Positions 54,693-64,000 of a stretch of 64,000 nucleotides of DNA are shown piece after piece. The stretch comes from Sphingobium trunci (GTDB lineage Bacteria; Pseudomonadota; Alphaproteobacteria; Sphingomonadales; Sphingomonadaceae): assembly GCF_022664535.1 (NCBI RefSeq), contig NZ_JAKUJY010000001.1, forward strand, positions 1-64,000, given 5' to 3'. The stretch's first letter is position 1, and every line of letters starts with the position of its first letter. A program made the translations under genes and the position numbers. The notes under the pieces were generated by a model that was given only the letters and a program-made list of their open reading frames with translations, did not search any database and was not told the origin of the DNA.

Positions 54693-55919
54693 ATGACCAC
54701 ACGCTCTCCCCTCGCGCCCCCATCCTTCCCGATCCTGCCGTCCATTTCCGGCGTCACGCTCCGGATCGCGCGTGCGCGATACAAGAATTGGGACCGGTGC
54801 GACCTGACCTATGTCGAACTGGACGAAGGCACGGCGGTCGCCGGCGTGACCACGCAGAGCAAATGCCCCTCGCCCGAGGTCGAATGGTGCCGGGATGCGA
54901 TTCCGCTCGGCTCGGCGCGGGCCCTGGTGGTGAATGCGGGCAACGCCAATGCCTTTACCGGCCATCGCGGCCGGGCGGCGGTGGAAGCGATCGCGGCCAA
55001 GGTCGCCAATCACCTGTTCTGCAAGCCGTCGGACGTGTTCATTTCCTCGACGGGCGTGATCGGCGTCCCCTTGCCCGTCGACAAGGCTGAAGCCGGCTTG
55101 GAAGCGGCCTTCACCGCCGAGACCTGTAGCTGGGAGGATGCCGCCAACACCATCGGCACCACCGACACCTATGCCAAGGGCGCGCATGTTTCGGCGATGA
55201 TCGGGGACCAGCGCGTCGAACTGGTCGGGATCATCAAGGGGTCGGGCATGATCGCGCCCGACATGGCGACGATGCTGGGCTATATCTTCACCGATGCGGC
55301 GATCGATCCCCGGCTGCTTCAGCAGATGCTGTCCTCCGTCAACAGACGGACCTTCTCCTGCATCACGGTCGACAGCGACACCTCGACCAGCGACACGGTG
55401 CTGGCTTTCGCCACCGGCAAGGCGGGCAATGCGTTGCTGGCGTCGATGGACGATGCCGGGGCGGATGCCTTCGCGGCCGCGCTGGGCGATCTTTGCCGCC
55501 AACTCGCCCACCTGGTGGTGCGCGACGGCGAAGGCGCGAGCAAGTTCGTCGAGATCACCGTCGAGGGTGCGGAAAGCGACGCCAGCGCGCATCGCATCGC
55601 TTTGTCCATCGCCAATTCCCCGCTGGTGAAGACCGCCATCGCGGGCGAAGACGCCAATTGGGGCCGTGTCGTCATGGCCGTCGGCAAGGCAGGAGAGCCC
55701 GCTGATCGGGACAAGCTCTCCATCCGCTTCGGCGCGACCCAGGTCGCATCCGGCGGTCTGGCGGTCGAGGGCTATGACGAAGCGCCGGTGGCCGCCCACC
55801 TCAAGGGGCAGGACATCGTGATCGGCGTCGATCTGGGGCTGGGCGAAGGCCGCGCGACGGTTTGGACCTGCGACCTGACGCATGGCTATATCTCGATCAA
55901 CGCGGACTATCGGAGCTGA
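54693..55919 (+). CDS. argJ: Bifunctional ornithine acetyltransferase / N-acetylglutamate synthase ArgJ
   Basis: This 408-residue proenzyme of arginine biosynthesis transfers acetyl from N-acetylornithine to glutamate. It self-cleaves before Thr193 in GMIAPDMATML to give alpha and beta chains. Other conserved parts are NAGNANAFTG, SSTGVIGVPLP, KGSGMIAP and AGEDANWGRVVMAVG. Whether it also uses acetyl-CoA cannot be told from sequence. No clear Shine-Dalgarno precedes ATG 54693. Its stop overlaps the next gene by one base. Confidence 0.96.
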   Translation: MTTRSPLAPPSFPILPSISGVTLRIARARYKNWDRCDLTYVELDEGTAVAGVTTQSKCPSPEVEWCRDAIPLGSARALVVNAGNANAFTGHRGRAAVEAIAAKVANHLFCKPSDVFISSTGVIGVPLPVDKAEAGLEAAFTAETCSWEDAANTIGTTDTYAKGAHVSAMIGDQRVELVGIIKGSGMIAPDMATMLGYIFTDAAIDPRLLQQMLSSVNRRTFSCITVDSDTSTSDTVLAFATGKAGNALLASMDDAGADAFAAALGDLCRQLAHLVVRDGEGASKFVEITVEGAESDASAHRIALSIANSPLVKTAIAGEDANWGRVVMAVGKAGEPADRDKLSIRFGATQVASGGLAVEGYDEAPVAAHLKGQDIVIGVDLGLGEGRATVWTCDLTHGYISINADYRS

Positions 55920-56719
55920 TGCCGACCGAACTGCATGGGCCGGTGGTCGCGCTGATGCGCGAGGTGGCCCGGGATGTCGTCATGCCGCGCTACCAGAATC
56001 TCGCCAGCCATGAGATCAGCGAGAAGTCGGCGGCCGACGATCTCGTCACCATTGCCGACAAGGAAAGCGAGATCAGGCTGGCCGAAGGGCTGTCGGCCAT
56101 CCTGCCCGAAGCCGGGGTCATCGGGGAGGAAGCCTGCGCGGCCGACCCGGCGATATTGGAGCGGGCGGGCGATGGGCTGAACTGGATCATCGATCCGATC
56201 GATGGGACCGGCAATTTCGCCGCCGGAAAGCCGCCCTTCGGTATCATGGTGGCTCTGGCCGACGCGGGCACCATCCTGGCTGGATGGATATTGGATCCGC
56301 TGACCGGGCGGCTGTGCCACGCCATATTGGGCGCGGGCAGCCATATTGACGGGCAACAGGTCCATGCGCGGGAAACCGGGGCCGACCTGCCGGTTGCCGC
56401 TCTGGCGGTCTATTTCATGACCCCGGAGGAGCGCGCCGATATCCAGCGCCGGTCGCAGTCCACCTTCCAGCTTGTGGATATTCCCCGCTGCGCTGCCGAG
56501 CAATATCCGCGCCTGGTGCTGGGGCAGAACGACATTTCGGTCTTCGCGCGGACTTTGCCCTGGGATCATGCAGCGGGCACGCTCTTCCTCAACGAGGCGG
56601 GCGGTCTTTGTCAGCGGCTGGACGGATCGCCCTATGTCGTGGGTGATTTGCAGCGTGGACTGCTGGGGGCTTCCTCGCCCCGGCTTTGGGACATGGCGGC
56701 GGACCGGCTGTTTCGCTGA
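55919..56719 (+). CDS. Inositol-monophosphatase-family phosphatase
   Basis: This 266-residue enzyme has the lithium-sensitive Mg-phosphatase motifs GEEA (about 78), DPIDGTGNFAAGKPPFG and the C-terminal WDHAAGTLFLNEAGG. Possible activities are inositol-1-phosphatase, histidinol-phosphatase (HisN) or 3'-phosphoadenosine phosphatase, which motifs alone do not separate. Its link to argJ by a TGATG overlap makes an amino-acid role such as HisN attractive, but that is inference. ATG 55919 is chosen over the antisense-like upstream frame. Confidence 0.88.
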   Translation: MPTELHGPVVALMREVARDVVMPRYQNLASHEISEKSAADDLVTIADKESEIRLAEGLSAILPEAGVIGEEACAADPAILERAGDGLNWIIDPIDGTGNFAAGKPPFGIMVALADAGTILAGWILDPLTGRLCHAILGAGSHIDGQQVHARETGADLPVAALAVYFMTPEERADIQRRSQSTFQLVDIPRCAAEQYPRLVLGQNDISVFARTLPWDHAAGTLFLNEAGGLCQRLDGSPYVVGDLQRGLLGASSPRLWDMAADRLFR

Positions 56720-56737
56720 TGGAAAAGGGATGAAGAC

Positions 56738-57349
56738 ATGCTGACGATCTGGGGTCGCCTCAATTCCCATAATGTGAAGAAGGTGGCCTGGTTCGCTGGC
56801 GAGATCGGACTTCCCTATGTCCGCCATGATGTCGGCGGCCCGTTCGGCATGAGCGACGCCTATGTCGCGATGAACCCGAACAGGTTGGTCCCGACCATAG
56901 AGGATGGCGATCTGCTGCTGTGGGAGTCAAACGCGATCCTGCGCTATCTGGCCAGCCGTTATGCGCCTGGAACGATGTGGCCCACTGATCCCGCGCTACG
57001 GGCCAAAGGCGACAAATGGATGGACTGGCAGTTCAGCTTTGCCGATGCGCAGCGGGACGCCTTTGTGAACCTCGTCCGCAGAAAAGCCGAAGACCGGGAC
57101 AGCGCCGCGATCGCCCGTTCCGCCCGGCAATCCGGCGATGCCATGCTGATTCTGGACGGGGCGCTCGCCACGCAGCCCTGGCTGTCGGGGGAGGCGTTCG
57201 GCGTCGCGGACATACCCATGGGCACCTATGCCCATACATTCTTCACGCTGGAGATGGAGCGGCCCGATGTGCCGCATGTGCGCGCCTGGTACAACAGGCT
57301 CCGGGAAAGGCCGGCCTATGCCGAAACGGTCATGATCCCGTTGACATGA
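56738..57349 (+). CDS. Glutathione S-transferase-family protein
   Basis: This 203-residue protein has the thioredoxin-like GSH-binding N-domain with SHNVKKVAWFAGEIGLPYV, NPNRLVPTIEDGD (cis-Pro) and WESNAILRYLASRY. The helical C-domain contains WLSGEAFGVADIPMGTYAHTF-like sequence, of which GVADIPMG is the conserved N-capping motif. It probably conjugates or reduces small electrophiles. It follows the phosphatase gene by 18 bp. Confidence 0.92.
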   Translation: MLTIWGRLNSHNVKKVAWFAGEIGLPYVRHDVGGPFGMSDAYVAMNPNRLVPTIEDGDLLLWESNAILRYLASRYAPGTMWPTDPALRAKGDKWMDWQFSFADAQRDAFVNLVRRKAEDRDSAAIARSARQSGDAMLILDGALATQPWLSGEAFGVADIPMGTYAHTFFTLEMERPDVPHVRAWYNRLRERPAYAETVMIPLT

Positions 57350-57369
57350 GCCGGCCCTTCGGGTCCTGA

Positions 57370-57690
57370 TCAGAGGACGCTTTCGATCCAGCCCTTGAGC
57401 GCGCTCTTGGGCGCGGCGCCGACCTTGGTCGCGGCCGCCTCGCCATTTTTGAACAGGATCATCGTCGGAATGCCGCGCACGCCATATTTGCCCGGCGCGT
57501 CGGGATTTTCGTCGATATTGATCTTGGCGATGGTGACCTGGTCAGCCAGTTCCTCCGAAATCTCTTCCAGAGCGGGGCCGATCATCTTGCAGGGGCCGCA
57601 CCATTCCGCCCAGAAATCGACGAGGACGGGCTTGTCCGCCTCGATGACGTCCTGCTGGAAGCTGGTATCCGTGACTGCCTTGGTAGCCAT
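57370..57690 (-). CDS. trxA: Thioredoxin
   Basis: This 106-residue protein is a standard cytoplasmic thioredoxin with active site WCGPC (Cys31, Cys34), [10 protein letters not shown] before it and the cis-proline in [14 protein letters not shown] 57690 follows AGGAGA at good spacing. It lies 28 bp downstream of addA, so it may be cotranscribed with addAB. A classical thioredoxin reductase is not in this window; the reductase-like protein at 1900 lacks the required cysteines. Confidence 0.97.
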   Translation of the reverse strand: MATKAVTDTSFQQDVIEADKPVLVDFWAEWCGPCKMIGPALEEISEELADQVTIAKINIDENPDAPGKYGVRGIPTMILFKNGEAAATKVGAAPKSALKGWIESVL

Positions 57691-57718
57691 ATGCTTATCT
57701 CCTTGCTTGGGCAGATAT

Positions 57719-60700
57719 CTAGGACGGCTGCGCATCCGGCTCAACGGGCGGAAGCGGCAAATTCTCCTGTCCGTGCGAAAAGCCCGGCTTGTGGCGGGCC
57801 AGCAGTTCGGGCGGCAGGGTGATGAGGCGCGGCGCAGCGGTGTAGAGCAGCGACGCCTCGATCCGCCGGCTGGGGAAGATGACCTGCAACGCAGCGGCAT
57901 AGGCGGCCATCTGTCGGACATGGGCGAGCGGAACTTCGTCCACCATCAGCGGCGAGACCCGGCCGGTCTTGAAATCGACCAGCTGGATGAGGTCATCGCC
58001 GATCCGCAGCCGGTCGACCGTGCCCGCAATCACGGCATCGCCGACGACGGCGGCAATCGGTGCCTCGGCCAGCGCATCGTTTCCGAAAAGCTCGGAAAAC
58101 CGGGGATCTTCAATCACGCGCAAGGCTTGGCCGATGACGTCATGGCGTTGCGTGGCATCGGCCAGCCCCTGTTGCGCGAGCCAGCGATCGGCCCTCTCCC
58201 GGCGCCTGTCGGCTGGAACATCGGCCAGCCGTTCGAACAGCCGGTGCAGCCAGCGGCCGCGCTCCGCCGCATCGCGCATGGCCGGGGTCGGCGGCGGATA
58301 GGGAATGTCATCCTCCACCGCAGCGGAAGGAGCCAGCGGGCGCGGCGGCCGCGCTTCGGCGGGCGCCGGACGGCGGAGCCAAGCCGGTTCGTCATGGCGC
58401 GATCGTTGTTCGGCAATGGCCGGATCGGGCGCCTTGGGCGGCAATATCTCATGCCCCGTCCACCGGCGCCGGGCGCCCCATAGCGGATCGGCTTCCCAAT
58501 CCGCGCCCAGCGATACCAGCGCGCCTTCGACCGCCGCATACCAGCTTTCCGGCTTCACCTCTCCCTTGGCGCGAGGGCCAAGCGAGCCGGTCACCACCAG
58601 CCTTTCCTCCGCGCGGGTCAGCGCGACGTAGAGCAGGCGCCAATGCTCGGCGCGCTCGATCGCGCTGGCCTCTTCGGCGACCTGGCCGATCGGACCCTGT
58701 TTTTCCGCCTTGCGCGGGGCGATGATCGGCAAGCCGTTCCACAGCAGCGAATCCGCCCGGTTGCCCGCATCGGGATCGAGGCAGGCATCGGCCAGAATGA
58801 CGATGGGCGCCTGCAGGCCCTTGGCGCCATGAACCGTCAGCAGCCGCAGCGAGTCGGTCTGCGCGGCGGCATCGCGGACGATTTCCACCTCTCCCCGGTC
58901 GAACCAGTCGATGAAGCGTTGCAGCGACGGATGATCGTCGCTTTCAAAATCGAGGGCCGCGTTCAGCAACTCCTCGATCGGATCGGCGGCTTCCGCGCCC
59001 AGGCGCTCGATCAGCCGGCACCGGCCGTCCATCGGGCCGGACAGGATTGCCTCCAGATAGCGATAGGGCGTGGTGAAATCGGCCTGCCCCAGCAATTGGC
59101 GCAGCGGTTCCAGCAGCGAGTCATCCTGCGTCTGCGTCAGATGCTGCCAAAGCCCGATGCGACGGCCAAGCAGCCGCTCCATCAACTCGTCCTGCGTCCA
59201 GCCGATCAGCGGCGACACCAGCAACGCGGCGAGGTTCAGGTCATCTTCCGGCTGTACCGCAAAGCGCAGCGCCGCCAGCAGGTCCCGCACCGCGAGCGGC
59301 GCATTGAGCCGCAACCGGTCGATCCCGGCGACGGCCACCTTCTCCTCGTAAAGCCGCGCCACGATCAGCCGCGCCAACTCGCTGCGGCGGCGGACGAGGA
59401 TCATGATGTCGCCTGCCGTCACCGGGCGGCCCCGGCTCTCCAGCATCAACCCGTCATCGATCCACTGCCTGATCTGGCGGGCGATATTCCGGGCGAGTTG
59501 CCGTTCCTGATCTGCCGCCCAATCCTCTTCACCTTCCACATCATCGGCCAGCGCTGCAATGGCGGGTTTCCAGAGCAGCACTTCGCCTGGGAAACGATTG
59601 GCGCTGACATGGCGCACCTCGCCCGGATCAAGGCCGAACCGCTCCGCATTGAGCGTTGCAATGGTGCGATCGACCACCTCCAGCACGGCCGGGGTCGAAC
59701 GGAAGCTGCGCTCCAGCGACAATTCATGGAAAGGCCGGCCGGACTGCCGGATATCCCGCCCGAACAGGATCTGCGCGGCGGCGAAATTCTGGGGACTGGT
59801 GCCCTGAAAGCCGAAGATCGCCTGCTTATAGTCGCCGACGGTGAAGATGGTCCGCGATTTTTCGCCCGGTTCCCACTCGGCGACGAAAAATTCTTCCGCG
59901 ATGGCGCGCACAATCCGCCACTGGTCGGCATTGGTGTCCTGCGCCTCGTCCACCAGGATATGGTCGATCCGCTGGTCGAGCTTGAAGCGTATCCAGTCCG
60001 CAATGCCGGGTTGCGACAGCAGGGCGGCGGTGTGGGCGATCAGGTCATCGAAATCGACCGCGCCCGCCAGTTGCTTGGCCTCGCCATAGGCAAGGGCATA
60101 GGCCCTTCCCGCGTGCAGCGCCTGCCCGAGCAGCGCCGCATAGTCGGCGCGGACCCGCAGACCCAGCAGCGCCGCGCAGCGTTCGTGCATCCGCGCGATG
60201 GCGTCGGCATAGCCATCGACCGGCGGCGCCCACCCCTTGGCCGTGGAGATCAGCTCGCCGTCGGATTTGGCCCATATGGCATGAAGATCGGCCAGCGAGG
60301 CGGCCCGCTCCGCCGGATCGAGGCTTCGCCAGCGTGCGATCCGATCGCAGCGCTCCAGTGCCCGGCCCGTACCCCAATCGGCATTGGCCTGCGCGATCCA
60401 GGCAAGCGTCCGCATGTCGAACATATCGTCGGCGCATTGCCCGGCGATATGCGCGCTGATGTCGCCTTCAGGCAGGCCGAGTTCGCGCATCAGCCAGGGC
60501 GTGATCTCCTCCGGCAGGGCCTTGAGCGCATCAAGCCGGGCGGCGCAGCGGAGCAGGAAGCCCTCCGCGCCACCCTCCCCCATGCGCAGGCTCAACGATT
60601 GCAGCGCGCCGATCAGCCTGTCATCGCCCTCATCCTGCGCGACCACCACCATGTCGGCCAAGGTCTGGCGGGCCAACGTCGCCTGTTCGCGCTGGTCGAG

Positions 60701-61150
60701 CGGCAGGAATCCGGGCGGCAGATCGGCCTCCAGCGGGAAGGCGGTCAGCAATTGCTGGCAGAAGCCGTGGATCGTCTGGATATGAAGCCCGCCGCCGGTC
60801 GATTCCAGCACTTCGGCAAAAAGGCGGCGGGCACGGTCGCGCGCTTCGGGGCCGGACTCCTCGCCCAGCGCTTCCAGATCGTGGAAGAGGTCGCCCTCCT
60901 CCATCTGCACCCAGGCGGCGAGCCGGTCGTGGATGCGATCGGCCATCTCCGCCGCGCCAGCCTTGGTGAAGGTGAGGCACAGGATATTTCCCGGCCGTAC
61001 GCCCTGCAGCAGCAGGCGGAACACGCGGGCGGTCAGCACATGGGTCTTGCCCGTGCCGGCGGATGCCGACAGCCAGACATGGGCGTCGGGCGCAGCCGCC
61101 TGTGCCTGCGCGCCCGCCAGCGGTTGCAGGGCTTTGGCCTTCCTAGCCAT
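57719..61150 (-). CDS. addA: Double-strand break repair helicase-nuclease AddA
   Basis: This 1143-residue UvrD-type helicase has Walker [10 protein letters not shown] (Lys35), [46 protein letters not shown] and [16 protein letters not shown]. The C-terminal RecB-like nuclease domain contains LVDFKTGR. With AddB it resects DNA ends for RecA loading, the alphaproteobacterial equivalent of RecBCD. ATG 61150 overlaps the addB stop by 8 nt (61143-61150), showing coupling; ATGs 12 and 51 nt further up are less likely. Confidence 0.95.
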   Translation of the reverse strand: MARKAKALQPLAGAQAQAAAPDAHVWLSASAGTGKTHVLTARVFRLLLQGVRPGNILCLTFTKAGAAEMADRIHDRLAAWVQMEEGDLFHDLEALGEESGPEARDRARRLFAEVLESTGGGLHIQTIHGFCQQLLTAFPLEADLPPGFLPLDQREQATLARQTLADMVVVAQDEGDDRLIGALQSLSLRMGEGGAEGFLLRCAARLDALKALPEEITPWLMRELGLPEGDISAHIAGQCADDMFDMRTLAWIAQANADWGTGRALERCDRIARWRSLDPAERAASLADLHAIWAKSDGELISTAKGWAPPVDGYADAIARMHERCAALLGLRVRADYAALLGQALHAGRAYALAYGEAKQLAGAVDFDDLIAHTAALLSQPGIADWIRFKLDQRIDHILVDEAQDTNADQWRIVRAIAEEFFVAEWEPGEKSRTIFTVGDYKQAIFGFQGTSPQNFAAAQILFGRDIRQSGRPFHELSLERSFRSTPAVLEVVDRTIATLNAERFGLDPGEVRHVSANRFPGEVLLWKPAIAALADDVEGEEDWAADQERQLARNIARQIRQWIDDGLMLESRGRPVTAGDIMILVRRRSELARLIVARLYEEKVAVAGIDRLRLNAPLAVRDLLAALRFAVQPEDDLNLAALLVSPLIGWTQDELMERLLGRRIGLWQHLTQTQDDSLLEPLRQLLGQADFTTPYRYLEAILSGPMDGRCRLIERLGAEAADPIEELLNAALDFESDDHPSLQRFIDWFDRGEVEIVRDAAAQTDSLRLLTVHGAKGLQAPIVILADACLDPDAGNRADSLLWNGLPIIAPRKAEKQGPIGQVAEEASAIERAEHWRLLYVALTRAEERLVVTGSLGPRAKGEVKPESWYAAVEGALVSLGADWEADPLWGARRRWTGHEILPPKAPDPAIAEQRSRHDEPAWLRRPAPAEARPPRPLAPSAAVEDDIPYPPPTPAMRDAAERGRWLHRLFERLADVPADRRRERADRWLAQQGLADATQRHDVIGQALRVIEDPRFSELFGNDALAEAPIAAVVGDAVIAGTVDRLRIGDDLIQLVDFKTGRVSPLMVDEVPLAHVRQMAAYAAALQVIFPSRRIEASLLYTAAPRLITLPPELLARHKPGFSHGQENLPLPPVEPDAQPS

Positions 61151-64000
61151 CGTCCCGGCCATACCATTCCTCCAGCCGCATGAGCTGGTCATAGTCGCCA
61201 TAGTTGGCGACTTCCGGGTTCACCTGCGCGGCGAAGGGCGCCGATCCGGTCAGCCATGCGGCGGCGACCTCCTCGAATTGCGCAAGAACGTGCGACGTGA
61301 AATCGGCGGTGATGATCTTGTCCCGCTTGCCCAGCGGATCGACCGGGCTTTCGCGATAGCCGAAGGCATCGCCCTTCTTGGCGAGCGACCAATATTCGAA
61401 GGCATTGGCCACGGGTGCTGCATCGGTGCCGGGAAAGCCGCCATGTTCCGCGATCAGCCCCAGCAACCCGAGTTGTAACGCGAAACCGGCACGCACCTGC
61501 CGGGCGCTGGGCGGCTTGCCGGTCTTATAGTCGACGATGCCTATCCTGCCATCAGGCAGGCGGTCGATGCGGTCCGCCTTGCCGGTCAGCGTCACGCCCG
61601 CGATTTCGGCGCGGCCTTCGGTTTCGACGGCCAGGATCGTGCGTCCCGCCGCAAGATCGCTCGCCACTTCCGCCGCGATCCAGCGGATGGCCTCGATCAG
61701 GCGCGGCTGCCACAGCGCCCTCAGCAGCGGATGGACATCGGGCCGGTCGAACATGGCGCGGGCGCGGGCTTCCAGATCGGCAAGGTCTCCCCTGCCCGCT
61801 TCCGCCCATTGCTGCAGGATTTCATGCACCGCCGTGCCGCGCCAGGCTGGCCCCGCATCGGCATCCACCGGATCGAGCCGGGCCAGACGCAGGATGCGCT
61901 TGGCGTAAAAGGCATAGGGATCGGCCTTCAGCCGGTCGACATCGGTGACGGGGATCAGCTTCGGGCGAGCCGGAAGCGGCGGCACCGGCGCGGGGCGCCG
62001 GGCTGGCCGATGCTCTGGGGCATGGTCGATCGCCTGCGCCAGCGCGGCATAGCGATCGGCGCTTTTCCATTGCGGCCCCGCCATGGCCTTCAGCCGCAAC
62101 CAGAAGCGGGAGGCAACCGCGGGACCGCCCGATCCTCGCCGTGCGCGCGTGATCAGAACCTGCGGCGCACCCAGCGCGCTCGCGAAATCATGCGCGGCAA
62201 GGCCGATGCGGCTTTCCAGTCCGGGCAGGCCGAGTTCGCGCCTGATGCGCGGCGCGAGCCAGGGATCGGGTGCGGGCAAGCCCGGCCATGTCCCTTCATT
62301 GAGACCGCCCAGGATCATGAGGTCGGTCTGCACCAGCCGCGCTTCGATGAGGCCGAGGATGCTGACGCGGGGATGGCCGCCCTGCGGCGGGCGGACCGAC
62401 AGGCCACCCAGCATATGGTCGATCAGCGCGGGCAACGACCGGACATCGGCCTGGCGCGGGCCTTCGCTCGCCGCCTGCTCGATCTCGGCAAAGAGGTCGG
62501 CGGCGGCATGGCCCTGATGCCCGGCCCAGACGGCATCCTGCGACAGCCGCCCGGCTTGCTCGCGCAGGGCGGCAAGCTGGGCTGCAAGGTCCGGCGCCGC
62601 CTGAAAGGCCTGTTCCAGCGGCTCCAGCAAGGCGCGGGCCTGGGGCCACCAGTCACGGGTCCGCGCGCGCAGGACGCGCTGCCGGTCCTCGCCCTCCCGT
62701 TCGCCAAGCAGCAGGTCGATGCCGCTGATCCCCGCCTGCGGCCTTGGCCCGCGCAGCAGCAGGTCCAGCCCGCGCACGCCCTCCAGCCAGGCGACGCGCC
62801 CTTCCCCCCGCATCACCAACGGGTGTTTCAACAGCGTCAGCAAAGCGACGGGCGCAAAGCGCTCGGCCACCGCTTCGGCCATGGCGATCAGCAGCGTGCC
62901 CGGCGGCAGTCGGGACAATGGCTGACCGGCCGAATCGTCAGCCTCGATCCCCCAGCGCCGCAGATGGGCGGACACGCGGATGGCAAGCTGCCGGTCGGGG
63001 GTCACGAGGGCGGCAGTGCGCGCCTCGGTCTCCACCGCTTCCCGCAGCGCGATGGCGATGGCTTGCGCTTCCTCGCCCGCCGTCGCAACCTCCAGCGCCT
63101 CGACCCCGGCCAGCGAGCGGTCGGCGGCCTTGAGGTCGCGCCAGCGGCTGGTGAGCCGCGGCGGCAGCATCGCGTTGGAAATGTTCCGTCCCCGCACCGC
63201 CCGCGCATCATGCTCGCTGCCCCAGCGCCAGAGCGCCACATCGTCCCGCGTCGCGCTCATCCTGTCGAGCAGGCGCTTCAGCGCATATTGGGGATGGGTC
63301 TCATGTCCCGCGGGCGCGCGGCCAGTGATCGGATCGGGATCGAACGGCCCGATCGCATCCCAGCTTTCCGCGTCCATCTCCTGGTCCAGACCGGCAAAGA
63401 CCACGGAACCGCTCCGCATCGTCGCGATCCGGCGGAGCAGCGCTGCGATGGCCGGTGCCGTCGTGGAGATGCCCGCCGCGATCACGAAGCCGGCGGGCGG
63501 CTCCTTCGCCCAACGGGCCGCGACCCGGTCGAGCAGCCGGTTGCGGCGGTCGGTGAGATCGATGCAGCCCAGCCGCGCCAGTTCCTCCGGCCAGCGGGCC
63601 AGCAGGATCGAGAAGAGGTTGAGCGACGTCTGCCAATGCTGCGACAATTCGTCCGACAGGCGGATGTCCGCCAGCGCAGTGACGGGCACCCTCTCCACCT
63701 GCATCTGGTCGAGCACCGCGCCCAGCGCCTGCCCCAGCTTGAGCGCCTGCCCCGCATCAACCGGATGGGCCGAGGCCTGCTGCACCATGCGCGCCAGAAT
63801 CATCTGGCGACGCATCGGCGGGATGGCGGGCGGAATCGCCTCCCCCTCCTCCAGCGGATCAAGCGCGCCGCCGACCTGCTCCCCCAGATCGGGATCGCCC
63901 AGCGTCACCAGCCGGGGCAGCAGCAGCCCGCCGCCGGATTTGCGGACGAAGGCGTCGCCGACCGCGCGCACGGCCCGGTTGCTGGGCAGCAATATCATGC
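61143..64000 (-). CDS. addB: Double-strand break repair protein AddB, 5' end cut by window edge
   Basis: At least 951 residues are visible. The first in-frame ATG (63998) begins MILLPSNRAVRAVGDAFVR, which in AddB proteins is internal, so the true start lies beyond the right edge. The helicase-like N-terminus has lost functional motifs as expected. The C-terminal nuclease domain retains GIVDYKTGKPPSARQVR. AddB provides the second nuclease and Chi-recognition scaffold for AddA. It is first in an addB-addA-(trxA) run. Confidence 0.93.
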   Translation of the reverse strand, partial: MILLPSNRAVRAVGDAFVRKSGGGLLLPRLVTLGDPDLGEQVGGALDPLEEGEAIPPAIPPMRRQMILARMVQQASAHPVDAGQALKLGQALGAVLDQMQVERVPVTALADIRLSDELSQHWQTSLNLFSILLARWPEELARLGCIDLTDRRNRLLDRVAARWAKEPPAGFVIAAGISTTAPAIAALLRRIATMRSGSVVFAGLDQEMDAESWDAIGPFDPDPITGRAPAGHETHPQYALKRLLDRMSATRDDVALWRWGSEHDARAVRGRNISNAMLPPRLTSRWRDLKAADRSLAGVEALEVATAGEEAQAIAIALREAVETEARTAALVTPDRQLAIRVSAHLRRWGIEADDSAGQPLSRLPPGTLLIAMAEAVAERFAPVALLTLLKHPLVMRGEGRVAWLEGVRGLDLLLRGPRPQAGISGIDLLLGEREGEDRQRVLRARTRDWWPQARALLEPLEQAFQAAPDLAAQLAALREQAGRLSQDAVWAGHQGHAAADLFAEIEQAASEGPRQADVRSLPALIDHMLGGLSVRPPQGGHPRVSILGLIEARLVQTDLMILGGLNEGTWPGLPAPDPWLAPRIRRELGLPGLESRIGLAAHDFASALGAPQVLITRARRGSGGPAVASRFWLRLKAMAGPQWKSADRYAALAQAIDHAPEHRPARRPAPVPPLPARPKLIPVTDVDRLKADPYAFYAKRILRLARLDPVDADAGPAWRGTAVHEILQQWAEAGRGDLADLEARARAMFDRPDVHPLLRALWQPRLIEAIRWIAAEVASDLAAGRTILAVETEGRAEIAGVTLTGKADRIDRLPDGRIGIVDYKTGKPPSARQVRAGFALQLGLLGLIAEHGGFPGTDAAPVANAFEYWSLAKKGDAFGYRESPVDPLGKRDKIITADFTSHVLAQFEEVAAAWLTGSAPFAAQVNPEVANYGDYDQLMRLEEWYGRDDG

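Noticed and set aside
58643..61183. 846-codon open frame on the + strand
   Set aside because: Antisense to addA with the composition of a frame shadow; addA has every expected helicase motif.

Overview
The window reads as chromosomal DNA from an alphaproteobacterium, most likely a sphingomonad (Sphingobium/Sphingomonas-like). The DNA is GC-rich and dense with short gene overlaps. It carries a fused ispDF gene, the alphaproteobacterial order dusB-ntrB-ntrC-ntrY-ntrX-hfq-hflX, an AddAB-type recombination nuclease, a large TonB-dependent receptor and an hfq gene encoding two Sm domains in tandem. No rRNA, CRISPR array or intact insertion sequence was seen. The lineage call is inferred from gene content, not from a database search.

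Layout. 1-1691 is the right end of a tRNA-integrated mobile element: a tyrosine integrase running off the left edge, then a 27-nt copy of a tRNA 3' end that probably marks the attachment site. 1.9-10 kb holds a cyclic-nucleotide-domain thioredoxin-reductase-like flavoprotein, a divergent EamA exporter/Lrp-type regulator pair, an OmpR-type two-component system and a TonB-dependent receptor. 10.4-15 kb is a tight five-gene operon (polysaccharide deacetylase-like protein, two GT4 glycosyltransferases, a flippase-like membrane protein, a DUF2141 protein) that probably builds and exports an unidentified glycoconjugate. 15.0-21.3 kb is a nitrate-type (NrtABD-like) ABC transporter with an alginate-export-family porin and an exported adenosine/adenine-deaminase-like protein. 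Its leader contains a hexaloop hairpin followed by an intrinsic terminator, which suggests control by antitermination.

21.4-30.3 kb contains a 25-residue membrane peptide, tRNA-Pro, a heptad-repeat alanine-rich lipoprotein, an M28 peptidase, ettA, a carbonic anhydrase / NYN-domain protein / acylphosphatase operon, lipA, a RatA/Coq10-like protein, cinA and ispDF. 30.4-39.8 kb is the nitrogen-control and RNA-chaperone block: dusB, ntrBC, ntrYX, tandem-domain hfq and hflX. 39.8-50.2 kb is a long minus-strand run: GNAT acetyltransferase, mazG, MHS-type transporter, membrane aspartic protease, metallo-hydrolase, tatD, metG, holB, tmk, a D,D-carboxypeptidase and a lytic transglycosylase. 50.3-64 kb has tRNA-Ser, a small conserved-looking ORF, a candidate minus-strand small RNA, a DUF983 protein, secA, argJ, an inositol-monophosphatase-family enzyme, a glutathione S-transferase, thioredoxin and addAB, with addB cut by the right edge.

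Most of the window is core housekeeping. The parts most worth a second look are the tandem Hfq with its structured leader, the attenuated nitrate-type transporter with its odd deaminase, the candidate sRNA at 50.8 kb, the alanine-zipper lipoprotein and the glycoconjugate operon.
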